Shown in pieces: positions 1 through 6,706 of a stretch of DNA of 12,529 bases. The first letter of the stretch is position 1. Each line of letters starts with the position of its first letter. This DNA comes from an uncultured Lactobacillus sp. (lineage in GTDB: Bacteria > Bacillota > Bacilli > Lactobacillales > Lactobacillaceae), in assembly GCF_902491705.1 (NCBI RefSeq), contig NZ_CABUIW010000063.1:1-12529 (forward strand). Reading direction: 5' to 3'. A program made the translations under genes and the position numbers. The notes under the pieces are model-generated. The model had not been told where the DNA came from, made no database searches, and saw only the letters and a program-made list of their open reading frames with translations.

Positions 1-117
1 GCTCAAGCTATAGAGGAATATATCAAATACTATAACGAAGAAAGGATAAAGAGCAGATTAAAAGGCTTAACTCCGAAAGAATATCGGAATCAAGCCTCTA
101 TTAATCCTATGTTTTAA
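1..117 (+). CDS. IS3-family transposase OrfB, C-terminal fragment (cut by window edge)
   Basis: The first 38 codons in frame 1 encode the tail of a DDE transposase and end at TAA 115-117. The segment YYNEERIKSRLKGLTPKEYR is the typical end of the integrase (rve) catalytic domain in IS3-family OrfB proteins, where a Y-N-x-R-x-x-x-x-L-x-G-x-x-P-x-x-Y/F pattern follows the last catalytic glutamate. The DDE residues themselves lie outside the window, so activity cannot be judged. A probable right terminal repeat follows directly. The gene runs convergently towards the small secreted-protein gene. Family assignment is firm; the group within IS3 (IS150-like suspected) is a guess. Confidence 0.85.
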   Translation, partial: AQAIEEYIKYYNEERIKSRLKGLTPKEYRNQASINPMF

Positions 118-119
118 AA

Positions 120-146
120 TGTCTACTTTTTAGGTCCCACTTCACA
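120..146 (+). repeat. Probable right terminal inverted repeat of the IS3-family element
   Basis: The stretch begins TGTCTACTTTTTAGG just after the transposase stop and ends ...CCCACTTCACA. Read inward from the outside it is TGTGAAGTGGGACC. IS3-family ends finish in 5'-TG...CA-3', which fits an end at 144 or 146. The left end is outside the window, so the repeat cannot be paired and the target duplication (possibly GTT or GTTA from 147) cannot be confirmed. Confidence 0.5.
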
Positions 147-170
147 GTTAGGATGACTTTCTTTGATTTT

Positions 171-710
171 TTAATATTTTCTAGCTAAGCTTCTACTTTT
201 AAAATACTTAGCACCTGCATAACCATTTGAGTAGTCAAGATACTTAATAGTCTTACCATTTTTTCTCATTGTTTTTGCTTTAAACATATCCCATTGCTCA
301 AAGCCAATCCATGGTGCGAAGGTAAAGTATTTTCCATTTGCTCGCTTAGTATAATAACCTGCCACAATATTCTTAGTTGCATTCATCAATCTACTTTGCT
401 CACTCATTTGAGCTTTAGTTGATGGATTATAAATGCTATCTGGAATTGCCTTTTTATTTTGATGGTAAACAGTTTTGCCATTAAAACTGTGCGCTCCAAT
501 TCGAACTGTCTTGTATTTTACATTTGAACTAGTAGTGTACCAGGTGCCGCGCAAACTTTTTGGCACAGTATACTTACTACCTTTACCGTAAATCTTTTGA
601 GCTGCTTGAACAGTTGCAGGTTCATTGATGATTCCAGCACCTATTGGTGCAACTGCCATTAATGCTGCTGCAATTAAACTATATCTAAATGATTTTTTCA
701 TTTTCGTCAT
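171..710 (-). CDS. Small secreted protein with SLRGTWYT motif, function unknown
   Basis: This 179-aa protein has a Sec signal peptide: a KMKKSFR basic start, a hydrophobic core around residues 12-27 and a likely cleavage after VQA (about residue 36). The mature part is about 143 residues, rich in Lys and Tyr, with no LPxTG, lipobox or membrane segment, so it should be released or held by charge. It begins with a basic K-G-K-G-S-K segment followed by PKSLRGTWYT. I recall similar 'LRGTWY' openings in small secreted lactobacillus proteins of unknown function; no enzyme motif is visible. A GAGGAAG site favours the ATG at 710, though the ATG at 701 (MKKSF) is possible. Downstream there is no good terminator before the IS end, suggesting the insertion replaced the original 3' flank. 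Confidence 0.8.
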   Translation of the reverse strand: MTKMKKSFRYSLIAAALMAVAPIGAGIINEPATVQAAQKIYGKGSKYTVPKSLRGTWYTTSSNVKYKTVRIGAHSFNGKTVYHQNKKAIPDSIYNPSTKAQMSEQSRLMNATKNIVAGYYTKRANGKYFTFAPWIGFEQWDMFKAKTMRKNGKTIKYLDYSNGYAGAKYFKSRSLARKY

Positions 711-788
711 TCTTCCTCACAAAATACATTTCATTAATAACTTACTTCATCAACCACCTTAAATAAATAAAATGTTCATAATTGCACA

Positions 789-1499
789 TTATTTTATCTT
801 TTCAATTTCATCCAAGCTAAGTTCAATGTACTTTCCACGCTTTAAATCAGCTGGCAAAGTTAATTTCCCCATCGATAATCTATCCAGTGCTGTAACTTTC
901 ATCCCTACCGCACCAAACATTCTCTTAATTTGATGATACTTTCCTTCACTAATTTCAATTTCGATTTCAGAAGTATCATTTTCTTTATCTTGCTTCAAAA
1001 TCTTCAACTTAGCAGGTTTCAATTTAGTGCCATCACCTAGTGTCATACCAGATGCAAAAGTTTTGACTGTTTCTTCATCTGCAACACCTGCAATTTGAGC
1101 ACGATAAATTTTAGCAACATGCTTATTTGGAGCCAGCAATTCATGGTTTAATTGCCCATCATTGGTTAACAAAAGCAATCCTGTCGTATCTTTATCTAGT
1201 CTACCGACAGGTACAATTCCTTGATATTGATCCTTAGGATCAAGCAGTGAAATAACTGTCTTTTGACTGCGATCTTCAGTTGCAGAAAGCACGCCTTTCG
1301 GCTTATTTAATAAAAAGTAATGATATTTTTGGTAAGCTACTTCCTTGCCATCTACTGTAATTGTATCTTGATCATCAACTTTTTCTTTCGGTGTTTTTAC
1401 AGTTTTACCATTAACCATAACTACGCCCTTTTTTATTAATTGATGAACTTCTTTTCTTGAGCCAACATTCATATTGGCCAAATATTTGTCAATTCTCAT
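789..1499 (-). CDS. rsuA: 16S rRNA pseudouridine synthase, RsuA type
   Basis: This 236-aa protein has the full RsuA layout. An N-terminal S4 RNA-binding domain (about residues 1-50, MRIDKYLANMNVGSRKEV) is followed by the catalytic domain opening with LNKPKGVLSATED (64-76). The signature GRLDKDTTGL is at 99-108, where Asp102 is the expected catalytic aspartate that attacks the target uridine. The C-terminal KRMFGAVGMKVTALDR segment resembles E. coli RsuA (KRMFAAVG...) more than the 23S enzymes RluB/RluE, so U516 of 16S rRNA is the likely target. Length matches the family (about 230-240). A TAGGTGA ribosome site lies 5-6 bases before the ATG. It follows thiI by 47 bp, and a terminator hairpin sits in that gap. 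I see no separate promoter, so expression may depend on read-through. Confidence 0.9.
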   Translation of the reverse strand: MRIDKYLANMNVGSRKEVHQLIKKGVVMVNGKTVKTPKEKVDDQDTITVDGKEVAYQKYHYFLLNKPKGVLSATEDRSQKTVISLLDPKDQYQGIVPVGRLDKDTTGLLLLTNDGQLNHELLAPNKHVAKIYRAQIAGVADEETVKTFASGMTLGDGTKLKPAKLKILKQDKENDTSEIEIEISEGKYHQIKRMFGAVGMKVTALDRLSMGKLTLPADLKRGKYIELSLDEIEKIK

Positions 1500-1511
1500 T
1501 TTTTCACCTAC

Positions 1512-1540
1512 AAAAAAAGCTAGAAGTACAACTTCTAGCT
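1512..1540 (-). terminator. Intrinsic terminator after thiI
   Basis: A perfect 10-bp inverted repeat AGCTAGAAGT / ACTTCTAGCT (1518-1527 and 1531-1540) with a 3-base loop is followed on the minus strand by a run of T (1512-1518). It starts about 6 bases after the thiI stop. The T-tract ends only a few bases before the TAGGTGA ribosome binding site of rsuA, so it also forms part of the rsuA leader. Confidence 0.85.
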
Positions 1541-1546
1541 AATTTC

Positions 1547-2764
1547 CTACAATAAACTTGCGTCTTCTTGTGCCTTGTCATCCAAGAACTTTTGGTTTGG
1601 ATAAATTGGAGTAATTTCAATACCATCCAAAGCTCTTTGAATCAAACCTTCAACATCAAGACGTGCTTCATATTCACGTGCTTTATCAAGCTTTGGCTTA
1701 GTCTTAGGACGTGGTGGAGCAAAAATAGTACAACAATCTTCAAATGGTTGAATTGAAAGATCAAAAGTACCAATTTCTTCAGCCTTAGCAATGATTTCAG
1801 TCTTATCCATTGTAGCTACTGGACGGATAACTGGCGTTGTAGTTACGTCGTTAATTGCAACCATTGATTGCAAAGTTTGAGAAGCAACCTGACCTACTGA
1901 TTCACCGTTAAAGATTGCCAAACCGCCACGCATTGCACGAATACGGTCTGCAAGTTGCAACATAAAGCGACGTTGAACAGTCATCAAGTAACCTTCAGGC
2001 AACTTTTCCTTGATAGTTTCTTGAATTTCAGCAAATGGAACAGCAATAAAGTTAATCTTACCTGCATAGTTTGCCAAAATACCAGTTAATTCCTTAGCCT
2101 TAGCCAAAGCCTTTTCAGTAGTGTATGGAGGACTAAAGAAGTGAACCATTTCAATATCTACACCACGCTTCAATGCAAGCCATGAAGCAACTGGTGAGTC
2201 AATACCACCTGAAAGCATCATTACAGCCTTACCAGCAGTACCAACAGGCATCCCTCCAACACCATGAAGAAGTTGGTTAGAAATGTAGACAGCATCTTGA
2301 CGTACTTCAATTCTAAGTACTAAATCAGGGTGCTTCATTTCAGCCTTCAGGTCATCAATATTATCGAATAAATAGTCACCAACTAGGTTGTTAAGTTGAT
2401 TAGTATCATATTCAAACTTATGATCACTACGTTTAGTATTTACTTTAAAAGTCATTCCTGGCTTAAAAGTTTCCTTCATCAATTCCAAGGAAGTCTTTTC
2501 AATATCTTCCAAAGTCTTAGGAATCTTAATAGCAGGTGAGTAGGTTTGAATACCAAATACTTTTTTAAGGCGCTTATCTACTTCCGCAAATGGTGCGCCA
2601 TTTAAAATAATGTGCATCCGGTCATGACGTGGGTGAAATTCAATTTGAGGGAAATCCTTCAAAACTCTCTCAACGTTAGTTGCCAAACGATTGATGAAGT
2701 CTTTTCTATTTTTCCCCTTAGTTGAGAGTTCCCCATAACGGACCATAACTTCTGTATATTCCAT
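1547..2764 (-). CDS. thiI: tRNA uridine 4-sulfurtransferase ThiI, rhodanese-less form
   Basis: ThiI adenylates U8 of tRNA and inserts sulfur to give 4-thiouridine. The 405-aa protein has an N-terminal ferredoxin-like region (MVRYGELSTKGKNR, 7-20), a THUMP domain (about 60-165) and a PP-loop ATP site SGGIDS (185-190). The conserved QPFEDCCTIF is at 339-348; Cys344 is the expected persulfide-bearing residue. The protein stops soon afterwards and lacks the C-terminal rhodanese domain of E. coli ThiI, as is usual in Firmicutes, where a dedicated cysteine desulfurase supplies sulfur. That partner is the gene immediately upstream: the two share one base in TAATG, with GGGAGA (2771-2776) as ribosome site, implying translational coupling. 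A role in thiazole synthesis is unlikely without the rhodanese domain, although I cannot see the rest of the genome. Confidence 0.95.
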   Translation of the reverse strand: MEYTEVMVRYGELSTKGKNRKDFINRLATNVERVLKDFPQIEFHPRHDRMHIILNGAPFAEVDKRLKKVFGIQTYSPAIKIPKTLEDIEKTSLELMKETFKPGMTFKVNTKRSDHKFEYDTNQLNNLVGDYLFDNIDDLKAEMKHPDLVLRIEVRQDAVYISNQLLHGVGGMPVGTAGKAVMMLSGGIDSPVASWLALKRGVDIEMVHFFSPPYTTEKALAKAKELTGILANYAGKINFIAVPFAEIQETIKEKLPEGYLMTVQRRFMLQLADRIRAMRGGLAIFNGESVGQVASQTLQSMVAINDVTTTPVIRPVATMDKTEIIAKAEEIGTFDLSIQPFEDCCTIFAPPRPKTKPKLDKAREYEARLDVEGLIQRALDGIEITPIYPNQKFLDDKAQEDASLL

Positions 2765-3924
2765 TAATTATCTCCCAAATGATTAATTTTAGCGAAATGA
2801 TTATAGATCTTATCGAAGACCTTGATAAATTCATCTGCCTCCTCTAGCGTATTCGTTTCATCAAAACTCAAACGAATTGCACTAGTAGCAATCTTATCAT
2901 CAATATGCATAGAAACCAAGGTACTTGCTTCATCTGCTGTCTTTGAAGCACAAGCAGAAGTAGTTGAAGTATAAATATCTTGATCTTCAAGTGTATGAAC
3001 TAAAGTTTCACCGCGAATGCCTTCTAAGGCAAAACAGAGAATATGTGGTGCAAAATTGTCTTGTACTGGTGAAAAGATATCAATACCTGGTTTTTGCTTT
3101 AAGTAGTCAACAATTTTTGCCTTGATTGCAGCTTCTCTAGCAGCTTTTTCAGGTTCATCTTCAAGCAAAAGTCGAATAGCTTTAGCCATACCTGCAATTG
3201 CTGGCAAGTTTTCAGTACCTGAACGAAGGCCCTTTTCTTGTCCACCACCATCATGAAGCGGACTAAGCATCTTGCCTTCTTTTTTATAAAGAATACCAAT
3301 ACCACGAGGTGCATGGAACTTGTGGGCAGATAAACTAGATAAGTCTACTCTTGGAGTAAAGACTTTGTCCCAAATATTCTTGCCTAATGCTTGTACATTA
3401 TCCACGTGGAATTGAATTGTTGGATAATTTTCAAGTAAGTCACTAATTTCATCAATTGGTTGAATAGTACCAATCTCGTTATTTACACCCATAATTGAAA
3501 CTAGTGTTGTATCTGAATCAATTGCATTTCTTAAGTCATTAACGTTAACTCTACCTTCCTTATCTACTGGAAGTCGAGTTACGCGCCAACCCAAGTTTTC
3601 CAAAGCTGTAAAGCTATTAGCAACTGAAGCATGTTCAACACTAGAAGTAATGATATGCTTACCAAATTCACGCTTTTGAATAGCAGTTCCCTTAATTGCT
3701 GCATTATTAGATTCTGTACCACCTGAGGTAAAGAAAATTTCGTGTTGCTTTACACCCAATAATTCAGCAATCTGCTTGCGAGAAGCTTCAAGCAATTGGT
3801 GAGCACGGTCCCCCATTTTATGTAAACTGGAAGGATTGCCCCAAATATTAGTTGCCACCTTATTATAAGTATCCAATACTTGAGGATCTATCTTAGTTGT
3901 TGCACTGTTATCAAAGTAAATCAC
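2764..3924 (-). CDS. nifZ: Cysteine desulfurase, NifZ/IscS-like, partner of ThiI
   Basis: This PLP enzyme releases sulfur from cysteine as a protein persulfide. The 386-aa protein is a class V aminotransferase fold: FDNSATT (4-10), SGGTESNN (67-74), His98 in SSVEHAS, Asp175 and Gln178 in VDNVQALGK, and PLP lysine Lys202 in SAHKFHAPRG. The active-site Cys325 is in STTSACASK. The start is GTG at 3924-3922, decided by a strong AAAGGGG site 8 bases upstream; no ATG gives the conserved N-terminus. It overlaps thiI by one base, so its product very likely feeds ThiI, as in the NifZ-ThiI pair of Bacillus subtilis. No IscU or SUF genes adjoin, which argues against a general Fe-S role. The symbol follows context; 'iscS' is the generic alternative. 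Confidence 0.92.
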   Translation of the reverse strand: MIYFDNSATTKIDPQVLDTYNKVATNIWGNPSSLHKMGDRAHQLLEASRKQIAELLGVKQHEIFFTSGGTESNNAAIKGTAIQKREFGKHIITSSVEHASVANSFTALENLGWRVTRLPVDKEGRVNVNDLRNAIDSDTTLVSIMGVNNEIGTIQPIDEISDLLENYPTIQFHVDNVQALGKNIWDKVFTPRVDLSSLSAHKFHAPRGIGILYKKEGKMLSPLHDGGGQEKGLRSGTENLPAIAGMAKAIRLLLEDEPEKAAREAAIKAKIVDYLKQKPGIDIFSPVQDNFAPHILCFALEGIRGETLVHTLEDQDIYTSTTSACASKTADEASTLVSMHIDDKIATSAIRLSFDETNTLEEADEFIKVFDKIYNHFAKINHLGDN

Positions 3925-3941
3925 AAATATTACCCCTTTAT

Positions 3942-3969
3942 AAAAAAACGGCCAATCACTTGACCGTTT
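3942..3969 (-). terminator. Intrinsic terminator after ezrA, within the nifZ leader
   Basis: On the minus strand AAACGGTCA pairs with TGGCCGTTT (9 bp including one U-G pair, loop of 6), followed by a T-run. It begins about 40 bases after the ezrA stop and ends just before the AAAGGGG ribosome site of nifZ. It may terminate ezrA, or act as an attenuator if nifZ transcription starts upstream of it at 3982-4010. Confidence 0.75.
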
Positions 3970-3981
3970 AATGACTATTAA

Positions 3982-4010
3982 ATTTTAGCTTAAATAATTA
4001 AATGCTTCAA
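3982..4010 (-). promoter_or_regulatory. Candidate nifZ-thiI promoter
   Basis: On the minus strand TTGAAG (4010-4005) and TAAAAT (3987-3982) are separated by exactly 17 bases, placed directly after the ezrA stop codon. Predicted transcription start is near 3975, upstream of the terminator hairpin. The region is AT-rich, so chance resemblance is possible. Confidence 0.4.
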
Positions 4011-5723
4011 TTATTTATTCTTTTGTTCTGAATAATATGCATTTTCAAGACGTTGATAACTACCTGGCTCTACTTTTTCAATTGCGGTAGCGATGGTATC
4101 TAGCGCATCTTTATAGTTATATTCATTATAGAGCTGCATAGCAAGATGCTGAGCTTGTTTAATTGTATTTTTATCAGCATACTTATTAGAATACTGCATT
4201 ATTATTTCAACCAGATTCGCAGAATTGATAATATCATTAGCTTCACGCTTAAGTCTTTCTACATCATCAGAAATTTGAATTAATTCATTAGCAATTTTTT
4301 CCATATTAATTCTAACTTGACTTAATTCATCACTAACATGACCAATTTCATTAACTACCAAGGTGTACATTTGCACCAGGCTATCAGGATTGCCTGGCAA
4401 GTCTCGTCTTTCAAGACGACGGTAAACTAATGAAACTTCTTGCTTAAAGTGCTTAATAGAATCATTAGCCACATTTTCTGAATCATATAAGCCATCAACA
4501 TCAGTTGACATCTTAGCTTGTTCTTGATCAATTTCACGTAAGCGATTAAGCATTTGAAGCCATGAAGCTTGAATTACTGAATAAACGCCTTTACCATCTG
4601 CGATGTTTTGTGTATCAACAGTGTATTGACGATTCATGTTGTTAACTTCTTTTTCAAGCTCTTTACTCTTTTCAAGTTCACCGTGAGTTAATTCATAACT
4701 CTCATCAATGTGCTGCAATTTTTCAACTAATTTCTTTGAAGCAGCTTGTTGATGTGCGATCAAAGTCAACATCTTGTTTTCGTTCTTTTCAACAAATGGG
4801 CGAGCTTTGTATTCTTTAGCTAAAACATTATAAAGTTCATCAATTTCTCTGGAGATCTTTTTATTTAACTTAGCTAATTCATCTACCTTAGTTTCCGAGA
4901 GCAATTTATTAGCTTCGTCAATTTCACCGCGAATATCCTTAATTCTTTGCAAAACATCGATATCAGTAAGGTAGTACTTCTCTGAAACCATCTTTTTATA
5001 AGCATCAGATAATTCGCACAATTGATCTTGAAAAACAACTTCTAATTGGTGATTGCTTTCTTTAATCTTAGGTAATTGCTTTTGCAAAGCACCTAAAGCC
5101 ATTCTGATCTTTGATAGTACCCGCTTTGCTTCAACATGGTCGCCTTGAGAAGAAAGATTCTTAGCTTCTTCAAAGTCGCTCTCCATTGATGCAAGCCGAT
5201 CTTCAATTTGATCAATAGCAACACCATATTCAAAAGAGCTAGCCAAAATATTTTTTCTAAGTTCGCAATAAACCTTAATCAAAGCATCATATTGCATTTG
5301 ATTTTCTTTATTGGATTCAAGTAGCTCTGTAAAAACAGCTTTAGTGTTGCGAGCATCTTCTAAAGTTGGCTTAATTATTTCTTGAGCCTCTTTAATCTTT
5401 TTTCTAGCCTTAAACAGCTTATAATTAGTATTTTCTTGGGCTGCTTCTTCAACTAATTGATCTACACGTGGCAATTTTTTAGTTGAAGCTTCATTATAGC
5501 TTTTGCGCCAAGTATTTAATGTAGTTAGACTTTCACCGGCCAAATCCATCTTATCTAATCGTGTAATATCTTCTTCCAGATGCATTTTTTCAATCTCATT
5601 GACTGCTGCATCAATCACTTCAATCGCACGCAATTGTGTACGGTTGATCCAAAGCATAAGCGCGATAATGACTATAATAAGGATGACAACGGCAATTATA
5701 ATAATAGCTTGAATTGATGACAT
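4011..5723 (-). CDS. ezrA: Septation ring formation regulator EzrA
   Basis: EzrA is a membrane-anchored spectrin-like protein that binds FtsZ, limits aberrant Z-rings and helps shift the septal machinery. The 570-aa length matches the family. An N-terminal membrane helix (about residues 4-26, almost pure Ile/Val/Leu) places the rest in the cytoplasm. Most of the protein is charged coiled coil with many Glu/Lys/Leu heptads. QYSNKY at 510-515 corresponds to the conserved 'QNR' patch near residue 510 in Bacillus subtilis EzrA, here with Lys where Arg is usual. The ATG at 5723 is fixed by GGAGG seven bases upstream. The gene is divergent from rpsD and has its own extended -10 promoter. Its product may start the ezrA-nifZ-thiI order that I recall from other Firmicutes. 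Confidence 0.95.
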   Translation of the reverse strand: MSSIQAIIIIAVVILIIVIIALMLWINRTQLRAIEVIDAAVNEIEKMHLEEDITRLDKMDLAGESLTTLNTWRKSYNEASTKKLPRVDQLVEEAAQENTNYKLFKARKKIKEAQEIIKPTLEDARNTKAVFTELLESNKENQMQYDALIKVYCELRKNILASSFEYGVAIDQIEDRLASMESDFEEAKNLSSQGDHVEAKRVLSKIRMALGALQKQLPKIKESNHQLEVVFQDQLCELSDAYKKMVSEKYYLTDIDVLQRIKDIRGEIDEANKLLSETKVDELAKLNKKISREIDELYNVLAKEYKARPFVEKNENKMLTLIAHQQAASKKLVEKLQHIDESYELTHGELEKSKELEKEVNNMNRQYTVDTQNIADGKGVYSVIQASWLQMLNRLREIDQEQAKMSTDVDGLYDSENVANDSIKHFKQEVSLVYRRLERRDLPGNPDSLVQMYTLVVNEIGHVSDELSQVRINMEKIANELIQISDDVERLKREANDIINSANLVEIIMQYSNKYADKNTIKQAQHLAMQLYNEYNYKDALDTIATAIEKVEPGSYQRLENAYYSEQKNK

Positions 5724-5747
5724 TGTTTATCCTCCAAAACTACTATG

Positions 5748-5778
5748 ATTATAACAAAACATAGTCTGAAGATGTAAA
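5748..5778 (-). promoter_or_regulatory. ezrA promoter (extended -10)
   Basis: On the minus strand TGTTATAAT carries a perfect -10 (5753-5748) with the extended TGn element. The -35 is weak: TACATC at 17-bp spacing or TTTACA (5778-5773) at 19 bp. Predicted start is near 5741, giving a leader of about 18 bases with GGAGG at 5731-5735. Confidence 0.65.
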
Positions 5779-5794
5779 AAAGCTGTCCTATTTC

Positions 5795-5823
5795 TTGATT
5801 TATTATTCTGAAGTATATATAAT
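5795..5823 (+). promoter_or_regulatory. rpsD promoter
   Basis: TTGATT (5795-5800), a 17-bp spacer and a perfect TATAAT (5818-5823). Predicted start is about 5830, immediately before the first arm of the folded leader, giving an untranslated leader of about 177 bases. Confidence 0.8.
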
Positions 5824-5829
5824 ACTATG

Positions 5830-6006
5830 CGTGTAAAATATTTGCAGCAATAAGTGACAAGAACGTCAACATCTTGAAACGCTTTAGTGAACGAGTAACC
5901 CGCGCTGCATTGGGCGAAAATGTAAATCCAAGATGCACGAATGTTGAACTTATTCGTAATATTTTACTCCAAAAATTATCATTATAAATTTTATGGAGGA
6001 TTTTTT
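5830..6006 (+). promoter_or_regulatory. Structured rpsD mRNA leader with SD-sequestering hairpin (probable S4 autoregulatory site)
   Basis: This 177-base non-coding stretch folds well by eye. GTAAAATATT (5833-5842) pairs with AATATTTTAC (5958-5967). After an internal loop, AATAAGT (5849-5855) pairs with ACTTATT (5948-5954), TCAAC (5866-5870) with GTTGA (5943-5947), and ATCTTG (5871-5876) with CAAGAT (5929-5934). A second hairpin follows at once: CTCCA+AAAATT (5967-5977) pairs with AATTTT (5987-5992) and TGGAG (5994-5998), burying most of the GGAGG of rpsD. In Bacillus subtilis rpsD is known to be repressed by S4 binding its own leader; I infer the same here. The two structures share base 5967, so they stack or compete. 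I cannot confirm homology to the Bacillus leader without a covariance search. Confidence 0.7.
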
Positions 6007-6618
6007 ATGTCAAGATATACAGGTCCAAGTTGGAAACGTTCAAGAAGATTAGGTATTTCTCTTTCAGGTACTGGTAAGGAATTAGCTCGTCGTAACTACG
6101 CTCCAGGTCAACACGGTCCTAACTCACGTGGTCGTTTGTCAGAATACGGTCAACAATTGCACGAAAAGCAAAAGTTACGTTGGATGTACGGCTTAAACGA
6201 ACGTCAATTTAGAACTTTGTTTGCCCGCGCTGGTAAGATTCGTGAAGGTCAACACGGTGTTAACTTCATGATCTTGCTTGAACGTCGCTTGGACAACATC
6301 GTTTACCGCCTTGGTTTAGCTACTACTAGAGAACAAGCTAGACAATTAGTTAACCACGGTCACATCACTGTTGATGGCAAGCGTGTTGACATTCCTTCAT
6401 ACGAAGTTTCAGTTGGTCAAACAATTGGCTTGAAGGAAAAGTCAAAGAACTTGCAACAAGTTAAGGATGCCTTAGATGCAGTTACTGCACGTCCATCATT
6501 TGTTACATTCGATGACAACAAGATGGAAGGTTCTCTTGTACGTTTACCAGAACGTGACGAAATGGAACCAGAAATTGATGAATCACTCGTTGTTGAATAC
6601 TACAACAAGTTACTTTAA
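6007..6618 (+). CDS. rpsD: 30S ribosomal protein S4
   Basis: S4 is a primary 16S rRNA-binding protein that nucleates the body of the 30S subunit and helps set decoding fidelity. The 203-aa product is standard for Firmicutes: N-terminal MSRYTGPSWKRSRRLGISLS, then YAPGQHG, EKQKLRWMYGLNERQFR and the S4 RNA-binding domain (about 93-155, LERRLDNIVYRLGLATTREQARQ). It is the cysteine-free form, lacking the N-terminal zinc-binding cysteines seen in some paralogues. The start at 6007 is set by GGAGG (5995-5999), seven bases upstream; the frame stays open 22 codons further back, but those codons fall in the folded leader and are not S4-like. It is single-gene, with its own promoter, leader and terminator. 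Codon use is strongly biased, as expected for high expression. Confidence 0.98.
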   Translation: MSRYTGPSWKRSRRLGISLSGTGKELARRNYAPGQHGPNSRGRLSEYGQQLHEKQKLRWMYGLNERQFRTLFARAGKIREGQHGVNFMILLERRLDNIVYRLGLATTREQARQLVNHGHITVDGKRVDIPSYEVSVGQTIGLKEKSKNLQQVKDALDAVTARPSFVTFDDNKMEGSLVRLPERDEMEPEIDESLVVEYYNKLL

Positions 6619-6639
6619 TTTTTACATTTTATTTTGTCG

Positions 6640-6673
6640 AAAGTCTTTCCCCATTGTGGGAAAGGCTTTTTTT
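6640..6673 (+). terminator. Intrinsic terminator after rpsD
   Basis: AAAGTCTTTCCC (6640-6651) pairs with GGGAAAGGCTTT (6658-6669) with one G-U pair, followed by TTTTTTT (6667-6673). Strong, and placed 22 bases after the rpsD stop. Confidence 0.9.
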
Positions 6674-6706
6674 GATACAATTGACTACATAGAAAGGATG
6701 AAAAGC

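Noticed and set aside
711..788. Possible terminator after rsuA (AATGT...ACATT)
   Set aside because: The stem is only five base pairs with a ten-base loop and an interrupted T-run, too weak to call.
1568..1756. Plus-strand open frame inside thiI, and similar frames inside nifZ, ezrA, yueI, rarA, nagZ and the membrane-protein gene
   Set aside because: Each is a shadow of a well-supported gene on the other strand or frame.
5941..6006. Upstream extension of rpsD to an ATG at 5941
   Set aside because: The added residues are unlike any S4 N-terminus, the codons overlap the folded leader, and GGAGG is correctly placed only for the ATG at 6007.
6476..6706. Long upstream extension of the yueI reading frame
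   Set aside because: It overlaps rpsD in another frame and crosses a strong terminator; AGAAAGGA supports the ATG at 6707.
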